6,498 nt of DNA. It comes from Dehalococcoidia bacterium UBA1332 (GTDB taxonomy: Bacteria > Chloroflexota > Dehalococcoidia > Lucifugimonadales > Lucifugimonadaceae). The position numbers and the translations under genes are program-made. The stretch covers positions 1 through 6,498 of the forward strand of contig DBSW01000180.1 in the NCBI GenBank assembly GCA_002306745.1, read 5' to 3'. The notes under the pieces are model-generated. The model was not told the origin of the DNA and did no database searches. It saw only the letters and a list, made by a program, of their open reading frames with translations. How positions within the stretch are numbered: position 1 is the stretch's first letter; every line of letters begins with the position of its first letter. Positions 1 through 6,336 of this stretch are shown here, in pieces.

Positions 1-12
1 AAAAATTCATGA

Positions 13-89
<77 letters not shown>

Positions 90-118
90 AGCTTTCCTTA
101 GGCGAGAACTATATTTTT

Positions 119-234
119 CCTGGTGGTAAGAGCATGGTGGACCCACCCGTTCCCATCCCGAACACGGAAGTGAAACGTCATAGCGCTGACGATACTGCAT
201 CTGCGAGGATGTGGGAAAATAGGTCACTGCCAGG
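119..234 (+). rRNA. rrf: 5S ribosomal RNA
   Basis: This is a complete 5S rRNA of about 116 nt. The ends CCTGGTG (119-125) and CACTGCCAGG (225-234) pair as helix I. The internal conserved segments are recognisable: the loop around CCCATCCCGAACACGG (about 153-168), GTGAAACG (170-177), and the 3' part GTGGGAAAATAGGTCACTGCC (about 211-231). The exact ends are set by helix I pairing and may be off by one or two bases. It follows tRNA-fMet by 29 nt. If 23S and 16S belong to this operon, they would lie upstream of the window or elsewhere in the genome. Confidence 0.95.
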
Positions 235-247
235 TTTATTTTGTATA

Positions 248-277
248 ACAACGCCCCATCGTGAGATGGGGCGTTGT
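248..277 (+). terminator. GNRA-capped hairpin closing the tRNA-5S transcript
   Basis: A perfect 13-bp inverted repeat (248-260 with 265-277) surrounds the tetraloop GTGA, a GNRA-type cap. It starts 13 nt after the 5S 3' end. A T-rich stretch (235-244) precedes it, but no T-tract follows the stem on either strand, so it is not a canonical intrinsic terminator. It could be an atypical terminator, a 3' stability element or a processing signal. It also faces the 3' end of the convergent argC gene (76 bp away) and may act in both directions. That the stem exists is certain; its role is inferred. Confidence 0.7.
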
Positions 278-353
278 GCGTTCGGCTACCTACTGCATAT
301 GGACGTTATGTAAGCGATTAGTCAAAGTTACTGACGATCGAGCGCCGATTACA

Positions 354-1313
354 TTATTCTCTCAAGCCAGCGTTTTCTGGTTGGCCGATCATAATATTCA
401 TATTTTGTACGGCAGCGCCCGCGGCGCCTTTGCCGAGATTATCGATCTGCACGATTATCATGATATGACCTAGTGGGTTAGGGATAATAGAAATATCGCA
501 ACGGTTTGTGTTATTGGTGGCTCGTGGGTCAAAGGCTGGGTCAGCGTACGTAATGGCGTCTTCTATCGTATTTACTCGAATGAACTGTTCGTCTATATAA
601 CGAGCTTCGAGCACCTGCCAAATGTCTTCGCATTTGACTCCTTTAGGAAGAACTGCTTGGTGGAGTGGTATTTCAAGTCGCATACCCGTTGGAAATGGTC
701 CGACCGACGGAATGAACTGGGGTTCGTGGGTTAATCCACTGTACTTGTGCATTTCTGGAATGTGCTTGTGCTTGGTGTGTAGTGCGTAGGGGGACTCAAA
801 GGGCAGATTCACGAGATCTGGGCGTTCTTCCTCCCACTTTGCTATCAATTTTTTGCCCCCGCCCGTGTAACCAGATAATGCATGTATGGTAATTGGCGTG
901 TCTTTACTAAGTAACCCGTTCTCTATCAGGGGGCGTATGCTGAGTATCATGCCGGTGGGGTAGCACCCTGGGTTAGATACTTTCTGCGCTTTTTTAATTT
1001 TTGCGCGCTGATCTCCGGTCATTTCCGGCAATCCGAATGTCCATGTTTCATCAACGCGGTGTGCTGTCGAGGCGTCAATGATTTTCGTTCCCGCCGCGCT
1101 TGCCCATTCTGCAGCTTCCTTAGCAGCATCATCCGGAAGGCACAGGATGGTTAGGTCGGCGTTTTGCGTTGCCTGACGTCTCACGTCAGGATCACGGCGG
1201 TTTCCTTCAGCGAGTACGTTTACTTTTATGTCGGTGCGCTCGCTAAGGCGCTCTTTGATGCGGAGACCTGTGGTTCCAGCTGATCCGTCGATATAGACCT
1301 GTGGTTTTGACAT
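354..1313 (-). CDS. argC: N-acetyl-gamma-glutamyl-phosphate reductase (short form)
   Basis: This 319-aa cytoplasmic enzyme performs the NADPH-dependent reductive dephosphorylation of N-acetylglutamyl-5-phosphate to the semialdehyde, the third step of arginine/ornithine synthesis. The N-terminal Rossmann motif is GSAGTTG (residues 10-16). The catalytic cysteine is Cys117 in SNPGCYPTG. The basic HTKHKHIPEM stretch (179-188) and the FPTGM segment (207-211) belong to the substrate-binding catalytic domain. A glycine-rich GKGAAGAAVQNMNIM helix (295-309) closes the fold. The length and the IDGSAGTTG style point to the shorter ('type 2') ArgC rather than the longer common form; that subtype call is from memory. 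No argJ, argB or argD is adjacent, so it appears to stand alone. The ATG at 1311-1313 puts the GSAGTTG motif at the normal distance from the start, but no Shine-Dalgarno precedes it. It is convergent with the 5S rRNA and divergent from S1. Confidence 0.93.
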   Translation of the reverse strand: MSKPQVYIDGSAGTTGLRIKERLSERTDIKVNVLAEGNRRDPDVRRQATQNADLTILCLPDDAAKEAAEWASAAGTKIIDASTAHRVDETWTFGLPEMTGDQRAKIKKAQKVSNPGCYPTGMILSIRPLIENGLLSKDTPITIHALSGYTGGGKKLIAKWEEERPDLVNLPFESPYALHTKHKHIPEMHKYSGLTHEPQFIPSVGPFPTGMRLEIPLHQAVLPKGVKCEDIWQVLEARYIDEQFIRVNTIEDAITYADPAFDPRATNNTNRCDISIIPNPLGHIMIIVQIDNLGKGAAGAAVQNMNIMIGQPENAGLRE

Positions 1314-1347
1314 GACAGTTTTTCGCTAGTGGAGATCTTTTATTTAG

Positions 1348-1360
1348 CGCCCAAAGGGCG
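1348..1360. promoter_or_regulatory. Short perfect dyad upstream of argC
   Basis: CGCCC and GGGCG are separated by AAA, giving a 5-bp GC-only inverted repeat in AT-rich surroundings. It lies 35-47 nt upstream of the argC start on the minus strand. It could be an operator between weak promoter elements or a small hairpin in the argC leader. It does not resemble the AT-rich ARG box of ArgR. The function is a guess. Confidence 0.3.
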
Positions 1361-1580
1361 AAATTGACAGGATGAGCGGTAGATAAAATGAGTTCTTTGA
1401 TTTGAAACAATAATTATGGATTGAGAATTTATCCTTTGCCAGTGATTGACTTTCGTTTATCAGTTTTGTCATTTCTTTAATTCTTTTAAATTCACGTTTA
1501 TGAACGACACATTCAACTCTATTATTGCACTGTATTGACGTCGCATTCTGATATTTAGATAGCAATTCGGTTGATGCTCG

Positions 1581-1598
1581 GTACCTGTTGAAAGGTAC
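1581..1598. promoter_or_regulatory. Dyad GTACCT-N6-AGGTAC upstream of the S1 promoter
   Basis: A 6-bp perfect inverted repeat with a 6-nt spacer (1581-1586 and 1593-1598) ends 19 nt before the predicted -35 element of the S1 promoter. This position suits a regulator operator, but no regulator can be named from the sequence and a chance dyad of this size is plausible. Confidence 0.25.
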
Positions 1599-1617
1599 AT
1601 ATATCATCGAAATGTCT

Positions 1618-1646
1618 TTGTGGTTTGGGGGTCTTGTTCTTATAAT
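1618..1646 (+). promoter_or_regulatory. Sigma-70-type promoter of the S1 gene
   Basis: A perfect -10 hexamer TATAAT (1641-1646) is preceded at exactly 17 bp by TTGTGG (1618-1623), a partial -35 that keeps the TTG. Transcription would start near 1652-1654, leaving a leader of about 46-48 nt before the TTG start codon at 1700. The 44-base gap before clpC shows no second promoter of comparable quality, so this promoter may also serve clpC. Confidence 0.7.
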
Positions 1647-1684
1647 GGAATACCCAGCTTTAGAATAAGCAGGGAGAAATTTTT

Positions 1685-1691
1685 AAAGAGG
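1685..1691 (+). promoter_or_regulatory. Ribosome-binding site fixing the TTG start of S1
   Basis: AAAGAGG lies 8 nt before the TTG at 1700-1702, which is ideal Shine-Dalgarno spacing. It decides the start because the next in-frame methionine is codon 68, just before the first S1 domain, and has no comparable site. Confidence 0.75.
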
Positions 1692-1699
1692 AACACGTA

Positions 1700-3061
1700 T
1701 TGGCGACAGCAGACACCCCGGATAGTCAGGTAGATGCTACTGAAGAGCAGGCACCTGTGGAAAGTATCACCCAAAAAACCGAACCGATAACCGATCTCTC
1801 AAATACATTAACTGAGGAAACTGATAGTTCCAGCGATGGAGTTTCTAAAGCGGATAGTGCAGACGTTGCCGTAGCGACAAAGCCTGAGAGTGAACTGACA
1901 ATGGCGGATCTTCTTGACGAGTACCTTCCAACGAAAGTTCTTCGACGAGGTGAGATCATCGACGGTCGAGTTATGAGCTTGAAGCCGGAAGGCATGTTGG
2001 TTGATATTCGTTATAAGTCTGAGGGATTTGTTCCGGCCAAAGAGATGCGTTCCCTTGATGAAACCACTGAAGATCTTAGCGTTGGAGACGAGATTATTGC
2101 CTATGTGGTGAACCCTGAAGGTAACGAAGGCTCCTCGATACTTTCTATCGATCGTGCTAGAGGCGAACAGGGTTGGCGAGTGCTAGAGAAAGCTATGGAT
2201 AACAACGAGACCTGCAAGGGAGTCATTACCGGTGCAAACCGTGGTGGTGCTGTTGTTGAGTCGGAAGGTGTTCAAGGCTTTGTTCCACTTTCGCAATTAA
2301 TCGGTCCAGCCAGAGAGCTTTATGTACCAGGCGGAGAGCCTCCAAAGGAAGGTTTTGTTGGTATGGAAGTTGAGTTCAAAATCATTGAACTCAATCGTCG
2401 TAGAAACCGAGCTATTTTTTCGGAAAGAGCTGCATTGCAAGCTTGGAAGCAGATTCAGAAAATGCGTCTAGTGCAAGAACTCACAGAGGGCGAGACGCGA
2501 AAAGGTCGCGTAGCGGGAATCTCAAATTTCGGCGTGTTTGTTGATTTAGGTGGAGCTGATGGACTTATACATATTTCCGAGTTGTCATGGGAGCCTGTTA
2601 AGAGTCCTGAAGACATAGTGACAGTGGGGTCAGAGATTGACGTATATGTGCTTCGTGTAGACAGGGAAAACCTCAAGATTGCTTTAAGCCTGAGACGCCT
2701 ACAGCCTGAACCATGGGATGAGATCGAGTCAAAATTTGAAGTTGGGCAAACTGTTCAAGGTACCGTTACTAAATTAGCCAACTTTGGTGCGTTTGCTCGT
2801 ATTGATAGTGGCATTGAAGGGCTTATACATATAAGTGAACTGGCTAATGAGGTGATTAAGCACCCTCGTGATGTGGTCAACGAGGGTGATAATCTTCAGC
2901 TTAAGATCATTAGGATTGAACCAGAACGTAAACGACTGGGGCTGAGCTTAAAGCAGACACTGGATGGATCTGAAGAGACTGTTATTGCCAGTGATTCTGA
3001 GAGCACAGCTGATTCAGGTGAGATAGGCGACTTCGAAGATATTTTCGAAGAAAATGAGTAG
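1700..3061 (+). CDS. rpsA: 30S ribosomal protein S1, four-domain form
   Basis: This 453-aa RNA-binding protein probably docks mRNA on the 30S subunit during initiation. It has four OB-fold S1 repeats at about residues 82-152, 170-244, 263-332 and 348-418. Repeats 3 and 4 are the most canonical: NFGVF (276-280) with GLIHISEL (288-295), and NFGAF (361-365) with GLIHISEL (374-381). Repeats 1 and 2 are more divergent, with GFVPAKEM and GFVPLSQL, as usual for the ribosome-facing repeats. Four repeats match Gram-positive, actinobacterial and Chloroflexi-type S1 rather than the six of E. coli. A Ser/Thr/Asp/Glu-rich tail of about 65 residues precedes repeat 1, and a short acidic tail (423-453) follows repeat 4; both look disordered. 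The start is TTG with a strong ribosome-binding site. ClpC follows after 44 nt. The repeat number and lack of a nuclease domain argue against PNPase or RNase E. Whether it is essential ribosomal S1 or an S1-like homologue cannot be settled here. Confidence 0.9.
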   Translation: MATADTPDSQVDATEEQAPVESITQKTEPITDLSNTLTEETDSSSDGVSKADSADVAVATKPESELTMADLLDEYLPTKVLRRGEIIDGRVMSLKPEGMLVDIRYKSEGFVPAKEMRSLDETTEDLSVGDEIIAYVVNPEGNEGSSILSIDRARGEQGWRVLEKAMDNNETCKGVITGANRGGAVVESEGVQGFVPLSQLIGPARELYVPGGEPPKEGFVGMEVEFKIIELNRRRNRAIFSERAALQAWKQIQKMRLVQELTEGETRKGRVAGISNFGVFVDLGGADGLIHISELSWEPVKSPEDIVTVGSEIDVYVLRVDRENLKIALSLRRLQPEPWDEIESKFEVGQTVQGTVTKLANFGAFARIDSGIEGLIHISELANEVIKHPRDVVNEGDNLQLKIIRIEPERKRLGLSLKQTLDGSEETVIASDSESTADSGEIGDFEDIFEENE

Positions 3062-3091
3062 CGTTTGTTTTTCTTTTTTCCAGCTACCTGA

Positions 3092-3098
3092 GAGGGAA
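3092..3098 (+). promoter_or_regulatory. Ribosome-binding site of clpC
   Basis: GAGGGAA-type Shine-Dalgarno sequence (GAGGGA core at 3092-3097, read as G-A-G-G-G-A) ends about 8 nt before the ATG at 3106. An ATATATAT spacer separates the two. It supports the start giving the MPSRFEKFSERA N-terminus, which aligns with the beginning of Clp N-domains. Confidence 0.65.
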
Positions 3099-3105
3099 TA
3101 TATAT

Positions 3106-5643
3106 ATGCCCAGCAGATTTGAAAAATTTTCTGAAAGGGCCCGCAGGGTTCTCTCGCTCGCGCAGGAAGAAGCACAACGGTTTAACCACAACTACATTGG
3201 TACTGAGCACATTTTACTTGGACTCGTCCGAGAGACCGAGGGAGTTGCTGCACGCGTCCTGTCGAATCTGAACGTTGAATTGGTGAAAGTGCGTTCGGCT
3301 GTTGAGTTTATTATTGGGCGTGGTGAGAGACCTACCCCTGGCGATATTGGTCTAACCCCGCGTGCCAAAAAGGTTATTGAGTTGGCTGTTGATGAAGCTC
3401 GAAGGTTGAATCACAGTTATATAGGCACCGAACACCTTTTGATTGGACTTATGCGTGAGGGTGAAGGGGTGGCAGCAGGTGTTTTGGAAAGTCTAGGGGT
3501 GAGCCTTGACAAGGTTCGAGAAGAAACGAACAGCATTATTAAGGATCAGGCCTCGAATCTGTCTTCCAGTACCGGAGGTTCTTCATCTGCAGCGCGTAAT
3601 AGTCGCACGCCTACACTGGATGATCTTGGTGTCGACCTGACGCAACGTGCTCGTGATGGAGATCTCGATCCAGTTGTGGGGCGGGATAGCGAGATTCAGC
3701 GTGTGGTTCAAATATTAAGCCGGAGAACCAAGAATAACCCTGTTCTTATAGGGGAACCTGGTGTTGGTAAAACTGCTATTGTTGAGAAGCTTGCCCATCT
3801 GGTAGTCGATGGAGATATTCCCGAAACACTTACAGGAAAACGGGTCGTGACTCTTGATATGGGCGCCCTAGTTGCAGGGACAAAATATCGGGGTGAGTTT
3901 GAAGAGAGGCTGAAGAAGGTTATAGCCGAACTTAAACAGGCAGGTAACTGTGTTTTGTTTATTGATGAGATGCACACAATGGTTGGTGCTGGTGCGGCTG
4001 AAGGCGCAGTGGATGCTGCAAATATTTTGAAACCTAGTTTAGCTCGCGGGGAATTACAGGTTATAGGAGCAACTACGCAGGACGATTATCGAAAATATGT
4101 TGAGCGTGATCCTGCGCTGGAGCGCAGGTTTCAGCCAGTCGTTGTTGATCCTCCAGACGCTCTAACAACTGTCGATATTTTGCGTGGCGTAAAGGGTATG
4201 TATGAAAAGCATCATGGTCTTGAGATTGGTGATGAGGCACTAGAGACAGCAGCAACTTTAGCTGATCGATACATTGCCGACAGGCAGTTACCCGACAAGG
4301 CTATAGACTTAATCGATGAGGCAGCCTCGAGAGTACGCATTAAGCACTCTACAGTCCCGAAAGAGCTCCGCGATGCTCAGAAAGAACTAGAAGCTGTGCG
4401 GAGCGACAAGGATGAGGTAATTTCTGCTCAGAAGTACGAAACTGCTGCTGAGTTGCGTGATCGTGAGTTGAAGTTGGTCACCAAAATTGAGCAGCTAGAG
4501 GCAGATTGGAAAAAAGAGAACCCAGGGGTCGGTGAAGCTAAGGTGACCGCAGATGATATCGCTGAGGTTGTTGCTATGTGGACTCGAATTCCAGTCATGC
4601 GATTGGATGTTGAAGAAAAAGAACGTCTTATTCAGATGGAGGACGCGCTCCGCTTGAATGTGGTCGGGCAGGATGAGGCTTTGAGTGTTATTTCGAAAGC
4701 CGTTAGACGGTCAAGGGCCGGGCTAAAGGATCCAAAACGTCCTATTGGTGCGTTCCTCTTCCTCGGTCCTACGGGTGTAGGTAAAACTCACAGTGTGAAA
4801 AAACTGGCAGAATACCTCTTCGGGGAAGAGGATGCGATGATTCGACTTGATATGAGCGAATTCATGGAGAAACACAGCGTAGCTAGATTGGTTGGCGCAC
4901 CTCCTGGATATGTTGGATTCGATGAGGGTGGGCAATTAACTGAGGCTGTTCGGCGCCGTTCTTATTCGGTCATTTTACTGGACGAAATCGAGAAGGCTCA
5001 CCCTGACGTTTTCAATATTCTTTTGCAGGTTTTTGAAGATGGGCACCTGACCGATTCTAAAGGTCGTAAAGTTGACTTTAAGAACACCGTGATAGTCATG
5101 ACATCGAACCTTGGGTCTAGCTTAATCCAGAGCAGTGGTGGTCTAGGGTTTTCTATTGGTAAATCTAAGTCTGAAGAGTTAGATTATGAACGCGTGAAAA
5201 GCCGTGTACTCGAGGCAGTCCAGGATCCTCGCAATGGATTTAAGCCCGAGTTCCTGAACCGAATTGACGCCACTGTTGTATTCCATCCATTAGAAAGAGC
5301 TCACATACTCGAGATCGTTGACATTATGATGAAGGAAGTCGAAGGGCGTGTTCTTGAACATGGTCTGGTTATGTCTGTCACGGACGCAACGCGCGATCAT
5401 CTGGCAGAACATGGGTTCGATCCTAAAATGGGTGCACGTCCTTTGAGACGGTTGATACAGGATGAAATCGAGGATCAGCTTTCTGAAAAACTACTTAGAA
5501 ATGAATTCGGTCCCGGTGAAACAATCGAATTGGATTTAGATGCTGGAGCAATAGTAGTTCGGACGCCAAAGAAGAAGAAAAATAAGTCACCTGATTCTAA
5601 ATCTAAGGACCTGGATGATAAAGAGCCAGTCGGCAGTTCCTAA
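3106..5643 (+). CDS. clpC: ClpC, AAA+ unfoldase of the Clp protease
   Basis: This 845-aa two-ring-domain ATPase unfolds substrates and feeds them to ClpP in the cytoplasm. Order of parts: a double Clp N-repeat (about 1-145, with IGTEH at 31-35 and 106-110) and a Ser-rich linker (150-165). AAA+ ring 1 follows, with Walker A GEPGVGKT (216-223), pore loop KYRGEF with Tyr261, Walker B VLFIDE (283-288) and arginine-finger ERRF (339-342). The middle domain has a UVR-type segment (about 435-468). AAA+ ring 2 has Walker A GPTGVGKT (554-561), pore loop GYVG with Tyr602, Walker B VILLDE (622-627), arginine-finger FLNRID (716-721) and sensor-2 GARP (776-779). The short UVR-containing middle domain and the LGF tripeptide (680-682), matching the ClpP-docking loop, make it ClpC and not the ClpP-independent ClpB. 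All catalytic residues are intact. A Lys-rich tail (822-845) ends it. It follows S1 by 44 nt, possibly in one operon, and no ctsR, mcsA or mcsB is adjacent. Confidence 0.96.
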   Translation: MPSRFEKFSERARRVLSLAQEEAQRFNHNYIGTEHILLGLVRETEGVAARVLSNLNVELVKVRSAVEFIIGRGERPTPGDIGLTPRAKKVIELAVDEARRLNHSYIGTEHLLIGLMREGEGVAAGVLESLGVSLDKVREETNSIIKDQASNLSSSTGGSSSAARNSRTPTLDDLGVDLTQRARDGDLDPVVGRDSEIQRVVQILSRRTKNNPVLIGEPGVGKTAIVEKLAHLVVDGDIPETLTGKRVVTLDMGALVAGTKYRGEFEERLKKVIAELKQAGNCVLFIDEMHTMVGAGAAEGAVDAANILKPSLARGELQVIGATTQDDYRKYVERDPALERRFQPVVVDPPDALTTVDILRGVKGMYEKHHGLEIGDEALETAATLADRYIADRQLPDKAIDLIDEAASRVRIKHSTVPKELRDAQKELEAVRSDKDEVISAQKYETAAELRDRELKLVTKIEQLEADWKKENPGVGEAKVTADDIAEVVAMWTRIPVMRLDVEEKERLIQMEDALRLNVVGQDEALSVISKAVRRSRAGLKDPKRPIGAFLFLGPTGVGKTHSVKKLAEYLFGEEDAMIRLDMSEFMEKHSVARLVGAPPGYVGFDEGGQLTEAVRRRSYSVILLDEIEKAHPDVFNILLQVFEDGHLTDSKGRKVDFKNTVIVMTSNLGSSLIQSSGGLGFSIGKSKSEELDYERVKSRVLEAVQDPRNGFKPEFLNRIDATVVFHPLERAHILEIVDIMMKEVEGRVLEHGLVMSVTDATRDHLAEHGFDPKMGARPLRRLIQDEIEDQLSEKLLRNEFGPGETIELDLDAGAIVVRTPKKKKNKSPDSKSKDLDDKEPVGSS

Positions 5644-5654
5644 GAAATATAGGT

Positions 5655-5697
5655 TTACCAGCTGAATCATTTTTTATACATGTGATCTAGTTGGTAA
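5655..5697. terminator. Possible bidirectional stem-loop between clpC and cinA
   Basis: TTACCAGCT (5655-5663) can pair with AGTTGGTAA (5689-5697) as a 9-bp stem with one G-U pair. A smaller inner stem ATCA/TGAT and a run of six T lie in the 25-nt loop. It fills the 55-bp gap between the convergent clpC and cinA genes, where a shared terminator is expected. No T-tract follows the stem, so termination is only plausible. The left arm starts 12 nt after the clpC stop. Confidence 0.4.
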
Positions 5698-5698
5698 G

Positions 5699-6193
5699 TT
5701 ATTGAACATCTTTCAGTACATTCCTGAGGTTTTCTAGGGCGATTTCTGCGAATGAGTACATGTTTATTTCGCGATTGGTTTCTCGTGTTTCTACCGTGGT
5801 TTCAAAGTTTATGCTTTCTCCCGAAATCGCTATACAAGTGTGACCTGGAGCGTCGCCATAAGAATTTCTTGTAGGTCCCGCTGCGCCGGTTTCGGCTAGT
5901 CCCCATGTGGCCTGTAGTTTTTTTCGTGATTCCTTGGCTATTAATGCTGCATATTGTTCAGTTGCTGATCGTATGCCGGTGTGTTCCTTCAGATCGATGT
6001 CAAGATAAAGCTTTCTTGCGTTCGCTGTGTATACAACTGATCCACCAGTGAAGTATTTTGAAGCTCCGGGAACTGAGAGCAGTGAAGCGGAAATGAGTCC
6101 ACCTGATGATGATTCAGCGATTGCAATGGTTTCTTCGCGTTTCTTTAGGATAGCTCCAACTTCGTTTGCTATTTCTTGGAGTTGAGTGGTCAT
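5699..6193 (-). CDS. CinA C-terminal-domain protein, probable NMN amidohydrolase
   Basis: This 164-aa protein consists only of the CinA C-terminal domain, about the length of stand-alone PncC/YgaD. Characterised members deamidate nicotinamide mononucleotide to nicotinic acid mononucleotide in pyridine-nucleotide recycling. The family's AESCTGG signature appears as AESSSGG (26-32), keeping the Ser28 of AES, usually taken as the nucleophile. The next landmarks are GGSVVYTANARK (50-61) and GLAETGAAGPTRNSYGD (98-114) leading into PGHTCIAI. The last two differ from the common GIAGPGGGTPEKPVGT form, so this is a divergent subfamily and activity on NMN is inferred. The N-terminal molybdopterin-binding-like domain of full-length CinA is absent. 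The ATG at 6191-6193 gives a normal N-terminal helix, but no Shine-Dalgarno precedes it. It is convergent with clpC and divergent from radA. Confidence 0.85.
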   Translation of the reverse strand: MTTQLQEIANEVGAILKKREETIAIAESSSGGLISASLLSVPGASKYFTGGSVVYTANARKLYLDIDLKEHTGIRSATEQYAALIAKESRKKLQATWGLAETGAAGPTRNSYGDAPGHTCIAISGESINFETTVETRETNREINMYSFAEIALENLRNVLKDVQ

Positions 6194-6336
6194 TGGATAA
6201 TCCGGTCGTTGCTGTCAGATGCTTGCTATTTATGGATGGTACTTGGATATCTACCGGCTCGCTATTCAGGATTAATTAGAAGATGTATGTGTCAGCATGT
6301 CTTGCTGTTCATAATGAGAAACGGCATACTTTCGGC
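6194..6336. other. Divergent spacer between cinA and radA
   Basis: These 143 bp must hold the start signals of both the minus-strand cinA gene and the plus-strand radA gene. I see no convincing Shine-Dalgarno for either and no strong dyad. The only promoter-like pair is the weak one just before radA. An in-frame upstream ATG (6283) would give radA an 18-residue extension unlike the family, so it is not preferred. Confidence 0.5.
6302..6330 (+). promoter_or_regulatory. Candidate radA promoter, possibly leaderless
   Basis: TTGCTG (6302-6307), 17 bp, then CATACT (6325-6330) forms a weak sigma-70-like pair: three of six -35 bases and four of six -10 bases. The -10 ends only 6 nt before the radA ATG, so transcription from it would begin at or next to the start codon. 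That fits the lack of a Shine-Dalgarno. Such weak matches arise by chance. Confidence 0.3.

Larger units (their letters stand above)
1314..1699. other. AT-rich divergent intergenic region between argC and S1
   Basis: This 386-bp gap is visibly richer in A/T than its flanking genes. It holds the S1 promoter and ribosome-binding site at its right end. It also holds two short dyads (1348-1360 and 1581-1598) and must contain the argC control region on the minus strand. A minus-strand open frame of 87 codons (1344-1607) occupies most of it. That frame has no Shine-Dalgarno and no recognisable domain, and its product is rich in Ser, Asn, Lys and Ile, as expected from translating AT-rich non-coding DNA. 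I do not annotate it as a gene. I see no tRNA, no riboswitch I recognise and no repeat here. Confidence 0.7.

Noticed and set aside
110..115. TATATT as a separate promoter for 5S
   Set aside because: No -35-like hexamer lies at 16-18 bp, and the adjacent tRNA on the same strand makes co-transcription simpler.
261..473. 70-codon plus-strand open frame overlapping the 5S hairpin and the 3' end of argC
   Set aside because: It begins inside the hairpin loop with no ribosome-binding site, overlaps argC in antisense and shows no domain.
1726..1995. Minus-strand open frames inside S1 (also 2455-2676 and 2896-3210)
   Set aside because: They are antisense to a clearly conserved gene, Ser-rich and without ribosome-binding sites or recognisable domains; they are by-products of S1 coding.
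1700..3061. PNPase or an RNase E/G-type protein as an alternative to S1
   Set aside because: Only S1 repeats and acidic tails are present; no RNase PH, KH or RNase E catalytic domain is visible.
3708..4935. Minus-strand open frames inside clpC (3708-3977, 4073-4255, 4723-4935)
   Set aside because: They lie antisense to Walker-motif coding regions, with no start signals and no family resemblance.
3106..5643. ClpB disaggregase as an alternative to ClpC
   Set aside because: The middle domain is short and UVR-like rather than the long ClpB coiled coil, and an LGF ClpP-docking tripeptide is present.
6283..6336. Upstream in-frame ATG for radA
   Set aside because: It would add 18 residues before the standard MAK start and zinc finger. 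An AGGA lies 11 nt before it, but the extension does not resemble RadA proteins.
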